The notes under the pieces: model-generated
Told to the model about the DNA's origin: nothing
What the model saw: only the letters and a program-made list of their open reading frames with translations
Database searches by the model: none
Position numbers and translations under genes: made by a program
Source: Gracilaria caudata
Lineage: Eukaryota; Rhodophyta; Florideophyceae; Gracilariales; Gracilariaceae
Assembly (NCBI GenBank): GCA_030374735.1
Contig: JASCIV010000129.1
Span: forward strand, 1-42,220
Reading direction: 5' to 3'
Length of the DNA: 42,220 nucleotides
Part shown: piece after piece, positions 1 through 9,722 of the stretch
Position numbering within the stretch: the stretch's first letter is position 1
How the letters are laid out: each line of letters starts with the position of its first letter

Positions 1-60
1 CCTCCCCCCCGTGCGCCCGGCGCCCGTGCCTCGCGCTGCCGCGCGTCGCTTGCCTGCGTC

Positions 61-1908
61 ATGGCTGATGAAGGCCGTGCGCACGACGTCGACGCGCTGG
101 AGGACGCGCTCATCGTCTCGCCGCCCTCCGCGCACTATCGCCGACGCTCGTCGCCCATCGCCGGCCCCTCCGCGCCGCCGCCTTACTACCAACCGCCGCC
201 GCCCGAACGCTCGCACAGTCAAGCATCCGCCAGTTATGACGACGAACACGACGATGACGATTTCTCGCGCACGCCCACCGGCTCCGAGTTGGATGACGAC
301 GACTTTACGGACGAGCGCAACTCGCTTTCGGTCGATGACGACGACGAACACGCCGACCACCACGCCAATGACGAGGATGACCGTCGTCTCGTGCGACAAA
401 ACTCCTCGTTTGCGCGTCTGTCCGCCGATTCGTGGCTCACCGTTGTCAGTGAGTACGAGCGCGACGGACCCAACGAAAACCTGCTGTTCTCGCAGGTGGA
501 GGAAGAGCCCAGTACCGACCCTATCGAAGAAGCGGCCGCACGCCAGATGCACGCCGTGTCCGCGCTGGAAGGTCGCTCCGTTCTCGACTGTGTGGTGGAC
601 CTCTTACGCGGCACGCGCGCACAAAAGCGCAAGATGTTACGTCGTTACGGCGAGCGATGGATTTGGCTGGGCGAAGATCTCATGTCTCTCAACTGGAAGT
701 CCAAGAAACGCGGCGTGGATAACGGAAGACTCAACCTCACGCGCGTCAAAAAGCTGCGCTCCGCGGATAGAGAGCTCATTATCGAGACCAATGACAGTAA
801 GAAATTGGCGCTCATGCTTGCGACGCGCACGGAGTCTGTCACCTGGTTGTCCGGTCTTAGTTGCCTTGTGCCGAAGAAGGCCAAGGTGTCCGAATCGAAC
901 CGCGTGCTCAAGGAGCGTATCAATTACGACCCGCTCAAGGACTCGTGGCGCGGAAAGGCGGTGTCCACGCGCAAGCGCGTCAACGAGTACATCATGCTGG
1001 GCGGCATTGGTCGCGGATCGTTCGGCAAAGTGAAGCTCGCGCTGTCCACACAGGACAAACGCTTCTACGCCGTCAAAGTGGTGTCCAACGTCAAGAAGAG
1101 CGGCGCCGCCTCCATTGGCAACCGTGAGGAGCAGGCCGTGTTGCGAAAACTTGACCACCCCAACATCGTCAGTCACCGTGACATTTTGCTGGACCGCGAT
1201 AATGACGGTTACGTCATTGTGGTGGAGTACATGGCGCGCGGCGTCGTGATGGATTCCAGTAAGCTGGAAGGCGTCAAACCGTTGTCGGAAGACGGTGTGC
1301 GCGAGATCATGCGAGACGTTGTGTCGGGTCTTGAATATCTTCATCACCAACGCATTGCTCACCGTGACATCAAGCCGGACAACCTTCTGCGCGCGGGCGA
1401 TGGCACCGTCAAGGTGTCAGACTTTGGAGAAGCGCGTATGTACGACGTATCCAGCGAGGACCCGCGCTCCAAATCGCCAGCGCCCGGTACTCCAGCGTTC
1501 ATTGCGCCGGAATTATGCATGTCAGAAAGAAGTCCCAAGGCGCCGCCCGAATCGTATGCTGCAGACATCTGGTCGTTGGGAGCGTCGTTGTTCTACATGG
1601 TGTACGGGCGCGCGCCCTTCCTCGCCAAGAACGTGTTTGAGATTTACGACTGTATATGTACGCACCGGTTGCGCTTCCCTGACCAGCCCAAGGTGTCGAG
1701 AAAGCTCAAGGATTTGATCAAGAAGATGTTGGTGAAGGAACCGAAAAACCGCGCCACATTGCAGGATGTTGCACGGCATGCCTGGTTCAACGAGCGCGTG
1801 GTGCAGAAGGAGGAACTCAAGAAGATTCGCATCACACCGGCCGACATTGAGTCCGCCATTGGAGTGGCAAATTGGAACGTCCCTCCCGGGCGCGAGGACA
1901 ATGACTAA
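61..1908 (+). CDS. PH-like domain / Ser-Thr protein kinase of the CaMKK-SnRK1-activating type
   Basis: 615 aa from the first visible ATG. The same frame stays open to the window edge, so the true start could lie upstream. Residues 1-165 are low-complexity, acidic and Ser/Pro-rich. Residues about 186-268 look like a pleckstrin-homology-type fold (basic strands, then a final helix with TWLSGL). The kinase domain runs about 308-595: glycine loop GIGRGSFGKV (about 313-322), ATP-binding Lys339, catalytic HRDIKPDN from 434, DFG at 454 and activation loop GTPAFIAPEL with Thr477. The GTPAFIAPE loop and the ESYAADIWSLGASLFYMVYGRAPF-type block are characteristic of CaMKK, yeast Sak1/Elm1/Tos3 and plant SnAK kinases, which phosphorylate the activation loop of AMPK/SnRK1-type kinases. 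The substrate is inferred. All catalytic residues are present. The gene is GC-rich and single-exon. The kinase call is firm; the PH call is moderate. Confidence 0.9.
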   Translation: MADEGRAHDVDALEDALIVSPPSAHYRRRSSPIAGPSAPPPYYQPPPPERSHSQASASYDDEHDDDDFSRTPTGSELDDDDFTDERNSLSVDDDDEHADHHANDEDDRRLVRQNSSFARLSADSWLTVVSEYERDGPNENLLFSQVEEEPSTDPIEEAAARQMHAVSALEGRSVLDCVVDLLRGTRAQKRKMLRRYGERWIWLGEDLMSLNWKSKKRGVDNGRLNLTRVKKLRSADRELIIETNDSKKLALMLATRTESVTWLSGLSCLVPKKAKVSESNRVLKERINYDPLKDSWRGKAVSTRKRVNEYIMLGGIGRGSFGKVKLALSTQDKRFYAVKVVSNVKKSGAASIGNREEQAVLRKLDHPNIVSHRDILLDRDNDGYVIVVEYMARGVVMDSSKLEGVKPLSEDGVREIMRDVVSGLEYLHHQRIAHRDIKPDNLLRAGDGTVKVSDFGEARMYDVSSEDPRSKSPAPGTPAFIAPELCMSERSPKAPPESYAADIWSLGASLFYMVYGRAPFLAKNVFEIYDCICTHRLRFPDQPKVSRKLKDLIKKMLVKEPKNRATLQDVARHAWFNERVVQKEELKKIRITPADIESAIGVANWNVPPGREDND

Positions 1909-2255
1909 CGGCCGCTTAAATGCGTTTGTCTTGTTTGTTGTCTCAGCTCCTCCTTTTTTTAACTGTTTCGATTTTGCTCTTGTTCTTCTTCTTTTGTTTT
2001 TTGGGTTCCGGTTTGTACATGATGATGATGATCACTGCATACTTTTTTGTTTAATATCCTGCCCACTTGCACTGCTGCATGCGAGGCGTGGCTGTTTGTG
2101 AAGAATGATGCACGCTCACCGCGCAACATACGCGCGTACACCGCCACATTGACACTCACAGGACAGAAACTCTCACACGGTTCGGCTCGCAAGCAGCTAG
2201 CGCAATCAGACGCAACTGGCGCTCTTTCATTGTTTCGGTTTCTCAACACTCTTTA
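1909..2255. other. Convergent intergenic spacer (kinase / hydrolase)
   Basis: The kinase (+) and the hydrolase (-) end toward each other here. The first half is strongly T-rich on the plus strand with short ATGATG repeats, as expected of 3' untranslated sequence. No further gene is seen. Confidence 0.5.
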
Positions 2256-3404
2256 TTACTTTCTATGTTCAATTGTGCTCCTCTCGCCGCGAGCAAACTG
2301 TAGAATGTTATCTGTCACCAATGAAGGTTTTTCGATATGTGGGCAATGTCCGCAGTTTTGCACGTACTGCAAGCGACAGTTGGCCATCTCCTCCACAAAT
2401 CGCTGCGCATTTTTCTTCGGTAACACTCGATCCTGCTCACCCCACATCACCAACGTTGGACAGCTAACTTCTCGCACGCGGCTGCTCACGCAGTACCCCT
2501 CGCCTTTAATGAAGTCGACGGCCGCCTCCTTCCACCCTGGCCTGTGACAATGTAAACCACCAATTTTCAACACCTCCTCGCTTTTGCGCAGCTCTGGGTT
2601 TTCGTACGACATTTGTCCCGCCAACCGTCGCAGCCATCTAGACCGCAACACTTCCGCGCCCATACCGGCCAGACTGCCGATACTCATCAGAGGGGAGGGT
2701 GGTTTGTCCACAAATGCCTGCGGTGACAACAGCACCATCCCTTGCACAAGCTCCGGATAATTGAGCGCAAAGTCGATGGCGATGGCGCCACCTATAGATG
2801 CTCCGATCAGAATTAGAGGTCCTCCTCCCACCACTTGGTCGACGAATGCGCGCAGGTGCTCCCGTTTGGCGTTTGGGCCGAAGCTGAATTCCGACAGCGT
2901 GGGACACTCGGTCAAACCCCAGCCCAACACGTCAACAAAATGAGCTTGCACATCTGCCCGCTCCAGTAACGGTAGTATGAAGCGATACTCCAGCATGTTA
3001 GAATCGAAGCCGTGCAAGAACACAAGCTTCGGCGACGCAGTAGATGGTGAGCTACTAGATACGTGAACATGAGAGGTGTAGATGGTCTGTTTGGGTAAAG
3101 CGGTCTCAACCGGCGTGTATTGAATGCGCTGGAGCATTTGCTGAGCGCTGGGATCCTCTATCTCGGCCGCAGCGTCAGCCGGGACGCATGGCGCGTAACT
3201 CGCTGTTTCCGAATGGGGTTTTGTCTGTGTCCCTACATGAGAACCATCCCTTCTCTCGTTCAAAGCTGAACGAACAGAGAAAGCGCCGTGCGATTTCGAA
3301 GCTCGTGTGACGGGGAGGGGACTAGTAGCCATAAACCCGCAGTGGGTGGACCCAGTACTTGGCACTAATAGCGTTCCGGTAAATGCCAACGTAGTAAAAG
3401 CCAT
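2256..3404 (-). CDS. Plastid-targeted alpha/beta hydrolase
   Basis: 382 aa, ATG start. The N-terminus MAFTTLAF followed by about 80 Ser/Thr/Ala-rich residues is a transit peptide of red-algal style. The hydrolase core starts near residue 125: oxyanion motif FLHGFDS (129-135), nucleophile elbow GASIGG with Ser203, acid in MWGEQDRVLP (Asp325) and catalytic His353 in CGHCPHIEKP. The full catalytic triad is therefore visible. A cap region lies at about 228-310. Plastid and cyanobacterial hydrolases of this type act on esters, for example in lipid or chlorophyll metabolism, but the substrate cannot be told from sequence. It is divergent from the FKBP gene, whose start lies 568 bp away, and the two may share a promoter. 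The plus-strand frame at 2047-2547 is an antisense shadow. Confidence 0.88.
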   Translation of the reverse strand: MAFTTLAFTGTLLVPSTGSTHCGFMATSPLPVTRASKSHGAFSVRSALNERRDGSHVGTQTKPHSETASYAPCVPADAAAEIEDPSAQQMLQRIQYTPVETALPKQTIYTSHVHVSSSSPSTASPKLVFLHGFDSNMLEYRFILPLLERADVQAHFVDVLGWGLTECPTLSEFSFGPNAKREHLRAFVDQVVGGGPLILIGASIGGAIAIDFALNYPELVQGMVLLSPQAFVDKPPSPLMSIGSLAGMGAEVLRSRWLRRLAGQMSYENPELRKSEEVLKIGGLHCHRPGWKEAAVDFIKGEGYCVSSRVREVSCPTLVMWGEQDRVLPKKNAQRFVEEMANCRLQYVQNCGHCPHIEKPSLVTDNILQFARGERSTIEHRK

Positions 3405-3972
3405 GCTTCGACTGATTCCGACAAGGATGCATGCGTGCCGTTCTATCTATTGTACTCTATTGGACTCCAGAGGGCGAAGAACCAGAATGCTGTGAACAGT
3501 AGAGCGTGCGCTCACCTAATGTTATGCAGAATCCACAGAGCAGTTTGAGCTGCAGTCAATCAGATTCTGAGAGCACCAGGTGCTTCAATCGGGAATTATG
3601 GCAGGTGAGACATTTTTGGTTCGACGATGTCAAAAAAAAAAAAGCCGGAAAATTGATAGGAGAGGACTACACGTATTCAAGAGAACGAGAGGTCTTCGTC
3701 AGCTCTATTGAGACTGTAATTCTTAAAACCTTTACACTGAAAAATCTATATAAATCTCCTCAAACTACTTTTTAACGCATTGAACAGATATCTCGGACGT
3801 CCTTTCCTGTTTCTGTCGCTACATGCATGGGCCAATTCGCCTTGGCAAATAGCTCTTGTACGCATGAACCATAATCTCTAGTAGTGCCGTTGGTAGCGCT
3901 AGCCACCACCGGATCCCCTCGGCAAAAGTTAAGCAACAGACGCGTGTGGCCGACGGCGCTCTTCTTTCTACA
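3405..3972. promoter_or_regulatory. Shared divergent promoter region with TATA-like box
   Basis: 568 bp between the start codons of the hydrolase (-) and the FKBP gene (+), both predicted plastid proteins. A TATATAAAT box lies at 3747-3755 on the plus strand, about 218 bp before the FKBP ATG. An A11 tract sits near 3632-3642. Transcription start sites are not known; shared regulation is inferred from the arrangement. Confidence 0.45.
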
Positions 3973-5169
3973 ATGAATGCGTACGTAGCGTCCAGCCCAG
4001 TGCGCACATTTACTCACACTCGTTCTGTTCACAAGTGCTGCCAAAAGCGAAGAGTATTCGCTTTTGCAAAAGCAAAGCGACCGGACAGGCCAGCCCCAGA
4101 ATCTGATGGGTTTTCCGGAATGGCTGCCGGTCCAAGCGCCCCGTCGAAGCAGCGCAAATCATTGAGCTCAAACAAATCGACGACATCGCCAGAGGGTGAG
4201 AGACAGCCGCCTGAATCATCGTCCAGTTCTGCGGCTTCCACGACCTCTGGGAAGACAGTCACTCGTGCGCTTGGAACACGGCGAGAACCAAAGAAACCTA
4301 TGTCTATTACAAAGAAGACGAGGGAAGACTTCATTGCGGAGGGTATCGTCGATGACGTCGACGACGGCGTTCCTACTCAGTTTGAGCCGGCAGACATTCG
4401 ATTCGGTATAGATGACGTCAAAGACCCGTTCAAAAAAGAGCAGGCACAACTTGCGAAGGAGGGTGCTCAGGAGGAGGCCGAAAAGATGCGGAAAACGTTT
4501 GGCAAAGCGTTGGACGTCACTGGTGATGGTGGAGTAACTAAACTTGTAATTCGACAAGGAGAAGGCGAAGTACCAGAGAATGGTGCAAAGATCAGAGTAC
4601 AATACCAAGGCAAGCTCGAGGACGGCTCCGTTTTTGACGACAGCTCTTCCCGTGGGGCCTTCGAGTTTGTGCTTGGGAGCGGTACCGTCATCAAAGGTTG
4701 GGAAGCTGGAGTTGCTACCATGCGAAAAGGAGAAACAGCTGAGTTCACCATTCAACCAAGTTATGCCTATGGTCGCAAAGGCATGCCCCCAGTGATTCCA
4801 AGCAATGCCGTACTGACTTTTGAGATTGAGTTAGTGTCTTTCTCGGGAGGGGAACAGGAAGCAATCAAGAAAGTGGCAGACTTTAACCCTGATGTTGCTA
4901 GAACGCCGGAGGATATTGCAAAGGAGTACGAAGAAAAGTTAGAAAAACAAGCAGAGCGAAAGAAGAATATGTCACTCCTTGATCGCTTCTACATTATCAG
5001 TCCGTTTGCAAGTCAGAGTGGAGAGAAGCCACCGTGGTGGATCAATCCGAATATTACGTTCTTCATCATTGCGGTAATGGTGGGGGTTGGCTTTTACCTC
5101 GTATTGATTTCAGGGGCAATTCATGTCGGATATGTTGACCAACCAATAGATGTCAATATTTTCAAGTAG
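3973..5169 (+). CDS. Plastid membrane-anchored FKBP-type peptidyl-prolyl isomerase
   Basis: 398 aa. I chose the ATG at 3973 (context CTACAATGA, A at -3). The frame is open further upstream but only from a GTG at 3946. The N-terminus MNAYVASSPVRTF plus basic residues resembles a transit peptide. Residues about 190-291 form one FKBP domain: VQYQGKLEDGSVFDDS, then VIKGWEAGVATMRKGE, and the C-terminal IPSNAVLTFEIELVSF. A basic, helical linker and a single hydrophobic segment (about 361-383) follow, with a short tail. FKBPs catalyse cis-trans isomerisation of X-Pro bonds and act as chaperones. The C-terminal membrane anchor suggests it works at a plastid membrane, perhaps thylakoid or inner envelope (inference). 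It converges with the RETICULATA-related gene, their stops 215 bp apart. Domain call is secure, location moderate. Confidence 0.9.
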   Translation: MNAYVASSPVRTFTHTRSVHKCCQKRRVFAFAKAKRPDRPAPESDGFSGMAAGPSAPSKQRKSLSSNKSTTSPEGERQPPESSSSSAASTTSGKTVTRALGTRREPKKPMSITKKTREDFIAEGIVDDVDDGVPTQFEPADIRFGIDDVKDPFKKEQAQLAKEGAQEEAEKMRKTFGKALDVTGDGGVTKLVIRQGEGEVPENGAKIRVQYQGKLEDGSVFDDSSSRGAFEFVLGSGTVIKGWEAGVATMRKGETAEFTIQPSYAYGRKGMPPVIPSNAVLTFEIELVSFSGGEQEAIKKVADFNPDVARTPEDIAKEYEEKLEKQAERKKNMSLLDRFYIISPFASQSGEKPPWWINPNITFFIIAVMVGVGFYLVLISGAIHVGYVDQPIDVNIFK

Positions 5170-5384
5170 CTGAAACAGGCATGGCTTGCTCGTGTCATGA
5201 CAGCTTTGAACATACGACCGAACGATTCCAACGATAGTACGGCTACCAACAATGGCTTTTGCGGAATAGAATTGCTTGTGACATTTTGTTTGACATCTCA
5301 GAGCTGGCTTCGAAGGCGACTGCGACCTTCTTGATGTACCTTCGTAGTCAAGACCGTAGTCAATTCTTCGGCAGTGGATTTTTG

Positions 5385-6614
5385 TCACTCCTGCTTGTGT
5401 TGGTCTGTTTCTTCGCCTGTGGCGTGTAACCCGAGATATCTAAAGAACTGCACGAATTGAACACCACCCCAGTAGTTGTTTGCAAATCGCAGTGCAATAA
5501 TAGAACCGTTCACAACAGGTTCTGCCCTCCCAGCAAACAGCCTAGCAATGCCGAGCTCAAGGCCTTCTACGATCTGAAAGCGGGTGTTGCTTGAAACACC
5601 CATAAACACTCCCCAGGCTGCAGAGTTTGGAATGACAGCAGGTAGGGGCCTCTCCGGTTCATAGGTCTTGTCGAAGCGTTTCCTTCCTTCTATGAGCCCG
5701 TATGTTATCGCAGTACCAACAATGCCCGCTACAAAACCAATAATGGTATACTGAAGTCCGGCATAAACAAAAGATGCGGCACGTTGAGCTAATGTGAATT
5801 GTTGGATCGCATTCGAAGCCTGAAACATGTTCGATGGCAAAGATGAAAGAAAACGGGATACAGAAGATCCAGATGCCGTTGGTAATGACAGCGTAGGGGC
5901 AAGAAGCCACACAAACGCTGCTTCCACTACTGTTCCAACAATGAGATCAGAGGCTACGTATTCGAGCTCATGCACAATATCCTTGCCACGGACGGCTATT
6001 TCAGAGGCAAGGGCTGTGCCGTTCCCAATCAGCTCTTGAACCATCAACTTGAAGAAGAAAGCCGAATCAGCCAGTGCTCGTGTTCGATACGCAGGGATCG
6101 CCATAAAAAGCCTGAGCATGGGGTTCTTCAATGCATTGAGATATCGTTTCAGGGCCTCTTGAGAAAGCGAACCGAATGCTAAGGCCTGTTTAAGATCCTC
6201 AGGTAGATCATAGCCGTCATAGCTTTCATATTCACCTCCGCCAGATCCACCACCACCACTTCCACCACCGCTTCCTCCACCTCCGATACCTCCATATCCG
6301 TCCTTACCCCCACCAGTTTCGGCATCTGTTAGGCTCACTAAGGGTTCTGATTTTGAATTTCTCGGCGAATCATCGATTCTTTGGTCAAAACCCTGATTTC
6401 CTGGGATTCCACTTGGGGAACCAAAATTTGACGATGAAGTCAATGAATCTCCCTCACTTGAACAAACAACCGTTCGGGGCAAGAAGAGAACATGTTTTCT
6501 CCGACTAGTTGCTCCACGCAAGTTTGTTGGTTTTGAGCTTCGAAGTGATCTCTGGGAACGGAATACCGCTCTATGAGAAATCCTTATGGATGGAATAAAC
6601 GCACTCTTTTTCAT
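5385..6614 (-). CDS. RETICULATA-related (DUF3411) plastid envelope protein
   Basis: 409 aa from the ATG at 6614; an upstream in-frame ATG at 6665 would give 426 aa. I prefer 6614 because MKKSAFIPSIRISHRAVF is a better transit peptide. After the transit region comes a Gly-rich linker (GGGGSGGGSGGGG-type, roughly residues 105-130), then a conserved C-terminal block with several hydrophobic segments. Recognisable parts are the ALKRYLNALKNPMLRLFMAIPAYRTR-type start, FKLMVQELIGNG, the VASDLIVGTVVEAAFVWLLAP segment and the C-terminal RFANNYWGGVQFVQFFRYLG. These match the plant RETICULATA-RELATED family (DUF3411), chloroplast inner-envelope proteins that affect leaf reticulation and plastid development; the molecular activity is not settled. 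Only one such gene is present here. No introns are needed. Confidence 0.87.
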   Translation of the reverse strand: MKKSAFIPSIRISHRAVFRSQRSLRSSKPTNLRGATSRRKHVLFLPRTVVCSSEGDSLTSSSNFGSPSGIPGNQGFDQRIDDSPRNSKSEPLVSLTDAETGGGKDGYGGIGGGGSGGGSGGGGSGGGEYESYDGYDLPEDLKQALAFGSLSQEALKRYLNALKNPMLRLFMAIPAYRTRALADSAFFFKLMVQELIGNGTALASEIAVRGKDIVHELEYVASDLIVGTVVEAAFVWLLAPTLSLPTASGSSVSRFLSSLPSNMFQASNAIQQFTLAQRAASFVYAGLQYTIIGFVAGIVGTAITYGLIEGRKRFDKTYEPERPLPAVIPNSAAWGVFMGVSSNTRFQIVEGLELGIARLFAGRAEPVVNGSIIALRFANNYWGGVQFVQFFRYLGLHATGEETDQHKQE

Positions 6615-7912
6615 CAAGTGTAATGGTGCTGTGGTCTCAGCGAACGATACCGGTTCTTTCTTCATTGCCCTCTTTGCTTTGGTACCCTTGGGAAGACCCC
6701 GTCTTGACCATCAGCACAGCGTCAGCAGTGCTGACTCAGCACAGCGTCGATGATCACGTGCATCTGTTGATTTTGGGACATCGTCGTCATCAACAGACGG
6801 GCCACAAGTGGGAATGAAAAGGACCAGGTGCACGGCACCGGTCCAGAGGTTTCGTTCTGGTCTGTCACGCATGGCCCTGCGGCGCATCACACAGTCACGG
6901 CAGTGAGACACGTCGAGAGCGGGCCGCTACTACCATCACCATCATTGAGAGATCACACAACAGACGTTCTCACTCTCCTCGAGAGATAACTAGCTCATGT
7001 GCCTGCTATAGCTGCCAACTCGCTTGGCGCAAAGCCAAGGACTCCTTTGCGAAGCAAGAACTCCAATCTAACCACCCCAGTACTGGTGATTACCATCGAA
7101 CTCTGCAAAAATCAAAAGACCGAATGTGTCACTCCGACCTCCGCAACCAAAGTTCAGGAAACCAGGCTCAATGCTCGACATAAGTTTCCTCTTTGAACGT
7201 ATAACTGTCTGAAATGGTCAAGAGATGCGGATAGCTTCGTGCCGCTGTTGATAATCCGCACAAGAGCAGTGTATTAGTGAGATATCGCGGCCGCACACTT
7301 CACGCCGTCGTTGCGATAATCATCGGCTTAGGGACGAGAGGGTAGCCTACACATCATGGAAAGCTACATATGATATTCCTTCATTCATTCTTCATGCGCG
7401 CCACACGACGGACCCGAGGTCTCGTTGAAATATGAGATGTTGTGTTTCTGACGGGTCCTTCATGCATCAAAGAACGGAAAACAAGATCCAGCGGGCCATT
7501 TCGGTGGCCAAGAAGGCCTCACACGCAGTAAGCAAGATGTCCACACTCGAACGTGTATTTTGTTTCAGATGTATCCTTGTAATCGAGTTCGATTCTGGAA
7601 CAGTCGATGGGACAAGCAGACGAGCGCCTGTGCACCACTAAGTTGACGGCACTGGACTGCAGAGCTCCGCCGTCGTTTGCAACACCCAAGGTTGGTGAAC
7701 GACACAGTGATGGGATGGTTTGAGAAAGGGCCCAGCCCGCTTTCGTTGCATGTCATATCCGGAGCTCTAATATATGGCTTTCTGATTGTGCTAATAGAAA
7801 CGGGCCCTATGGCAGAATAAGTACGCTTGTACCGAAGTGTCCAAGGGTTTGAGACACATATTTTGATGCTCAAAGACTCTCACAGTGTGCAGCCTTCTGC
7901 CCTGCAATCGGT
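6615..7912. other. Intergenic region with promoter-like elements for the RETICULATA-related gene
   Basis: About 1.3 kb. Near the 5' end of the minus-strand gene is a 13-bp direct repeat TCAGCACAGCGTC at 6711-6723 and 6736-6748. Between the copies is a near-palindrome GTCAGCAGTGCTGAC containing a bZIP-like TGACTCA (6732-6738), and a G-box CACGTG follows at 6755-6760. Function is inference. The rest has only short frames (for example 6999-7196) with no recognisable protein and no tRNA. Confidence 0.4.
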
Positions 7913-9676
7913 ATGACGCACCCGAAACGCACAAAACGCCCGCGAAAAGCAGCGGCGCGAGAGACAAGCGAGGACAAAAGACGAAGAAACGTGCTTTCAC
8001 ATCAACGTGAAGTTCTCAAGATATACGTGCGTCTGGCTCTGCAAAAGGCGGCTGTAAAATGGCTTAAGCCTCAAGCTCGGTCAAGAACACCGATAGAACG
8101 CGGCGATGAAGATATTGCTCAAGAATGGTTGAAAGAAATTTACCGTGAGGAGAAACAGAAACAACGCACGATTCGAAAGGAAAGTGAAGAACGGATGATA
8201 ACAAGAGCTCTTGAGTCTCTAGAATTGAATAGAGAAAAGCTTTGTGAGGAAACGCTGAGCTTGTTCGCAAGGAGGTTGTTGAAAATTGTACCCGAGCTAC
8301 CCAAACTGTTCAACATGGTACGCTTGTCGAACAAGCTTTCTATCAAGCAAGTGAAATACGGCGAAATGGAAACCGCTCGTGCTATGGCTTGGTGTGCGTA
8401 TGGGAACAAAACGCCGTCGCCGGAAATACTATCGCGCGCTTATGATCTGGTTGAGTTTGAGAGTGGACGTAGGGTGCAGTCGAAACCAAGGAAACAGGAG
8501 AGAAAGGACAAAAGAATTCTTCGTAAGAGAAACGTAACAGTGGATTCGATGGATGAAATCCTGGCCATGTCGTTGGTGGAGTTGGCGGATCGAGCGATGT
8601 ATTGCGTGGAGGGCACGATGCTGTACTCGGACCAGAGCACTGCTGTTTGTCAGTTGGATGCTTTCGTTGCGGAAATCACTCGTTGCGCAATTCATCTGAA
8701 CCCCGACCTACGGGAGATTGTGAGAAGATGTATCGACGAGAAGATGGACAAGGGCAAGCTGATTTTCAAACTGGAAAGAGACGAGAAGTTAATCAGCATC
8801 ATATGGGGCGACAAGGAGAGATTGAAGGAGTGGTACCAAACGGTGATCCTGCTTCGACGGCAGGGGGTGACAAACCTGCTGCTGTGTATCATGCACTGCG
8901 ATTATGGGCAGTTTGAGGTGCTGGGACTTCGATACACGTTTGGACGGGGAAAGTTGAAAGAGCAGCACTCGCAGCCTGTGCCGTGGTATCGCAGCGAGGC
9001 GATGGAATTGGACAAAGAGTTTCAGAACTTCAGGACATCGGTGTACATGAAGGACGGAACGCTGATGAAGAAGGAACCGCGCGTTCAGGTGATGGTGCGC
9101 ATTTTGTTGCTGGTGGTGTACGCGGTGACGGCAATAGTGGCGACGGTGGTGGTGAGTGTGAAGGGGGTGACAGATGGGCTGGTGGGATATCTGGAAGTGA
9201 TATCGCTGGTCATACTGGGGCTGATCGGCACATTGGTGTCAATGTGGCAGTGTATGTCAAGCCAGACGCGGCCCATCCGCAACGCGTTTCACGGGTGCAA
9301 GGAGGTGCATTGCATCGAGGACCTGCTGGACGTGTCGTACCGACGGGTGTTCCGAAAGAACACCGACGATGAGAAGCGGTTGGAGCGCTTCCGCATGTGG
9401 CTGGCTGGCAACGGCTACGGCGAGAACCTTCCGGGCATCGAGGTGTTCTTCTCGGGCAAGGACCGATACCCGCTGTACGACCCCAAGGGCATCCGCGTGG
9501 ACTATCTGAGTAAGGTGACGCTGTGCGACGGCTACTTCTTGGTGCGGCGGCCGGACGAGAAGGCGTGGCTGCTGAGGCGGCACGGCGACAACCTGCGTGT
9601 GGAGGATGTGTGCGACGGGCATGCGGTGATTGCGTGCCTGTCCATGCGCAGCACCATGCGCGTGGGAGGCGACTGA
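7913..9676 (+). CDS. Unknown basic protein with two C-terminal-half transmembrane segments
   Basis: 587 aa, ATG start. I do not recognise the family. The first about 240 residues are very basic and predicted helical (many KR, RK and KE runs), with a bipartite nuclear-signal-like start (KRTKRPRKAAARE) and a second basic run (KPRKQERKDKRILRKR) near 195-210. Residues about 395-415 and 425-443 are two hydrophobic segments separated by a short loop. A 140-residue, fairly polar C-terminal domain follows. GC content rises clearly toward the 3' end. The lack of internal stops over 1.76 kb and sensible amino-acid use make it a real gene. It could be a lineage-specific membrane or nuclear-envelope protein, but that is only suggestion. 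Chorismate mutase follows about 0.5 kb downstream on the same strand. Confidence 0.75.
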   Translation: MTHPKRTKRPRKAAARETSEDKRRRNVLSHQREVLKIYVRLALQKAAVKWLKPQARSRTPIERGDEDIAQEWLKEIYREEKQKQRTIRKESEERMITRALESLELNREKLCEETLSLFARRLLKIVPELPKLFNMVRLSNKLSIKQVKYGEMETARAMAWCAYGNKTPSPEILSRAYDLVEFESGRRVQSKPRKQERKDKRILRKRNVTVDSMDEILAMSLVELADRAMYCVEGTMLYSDQSTAVCQLDAFVAEITRCAIHLNPDLREIVRRCIDEKMDKGKLIFKLERDEKLISIIWGDKERLKEWYQTVILLRRQGVTNLLLCIMHCDYGQFEVLGLRYTFGRGKLKEQHSQPVPWYRSEAMELDKEFQNFRTSVYMKDGTLMKKEPRVQVMVRILLLVVYAVTAIVATVVVSVKGVTDGLVGYLEVISLVILGLIGTLVSMWQCMSSQTRPIRNAFHGCKEVHCIEDLLDVSYRRVFRKNTDDEKRLERFRMWLAGNGYGENLPGIEVFFSGKDRYPLYDPKGIRVDYLSKVTLCDGYFLVRRPDEKAWLLRRHGDNLRVEDVCDGHAVIACLSMRSTMRVGGD

Positions 9677-9722
9677 GCGCGCGGAGATGGCGTCGACGGC
9701 GGCGATGGCGGCGATGGCGATA

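Noticed and set aside
637..1362. 241-codon minus-strand frame in the kinase gene
   Set aside because: Antisense shadow of a GC-rich gene; no protein features, while the plus strand has full kinase motifs.
3909..3933. 5S rRNA-like words (ACCGGATCCC and AAGTTAAGC)
   Set aside because: The spacing between the words is wrong (about 8 nt instead of about 12) and the remaining 5S arms are absent; probably chance in the FKBP leader.
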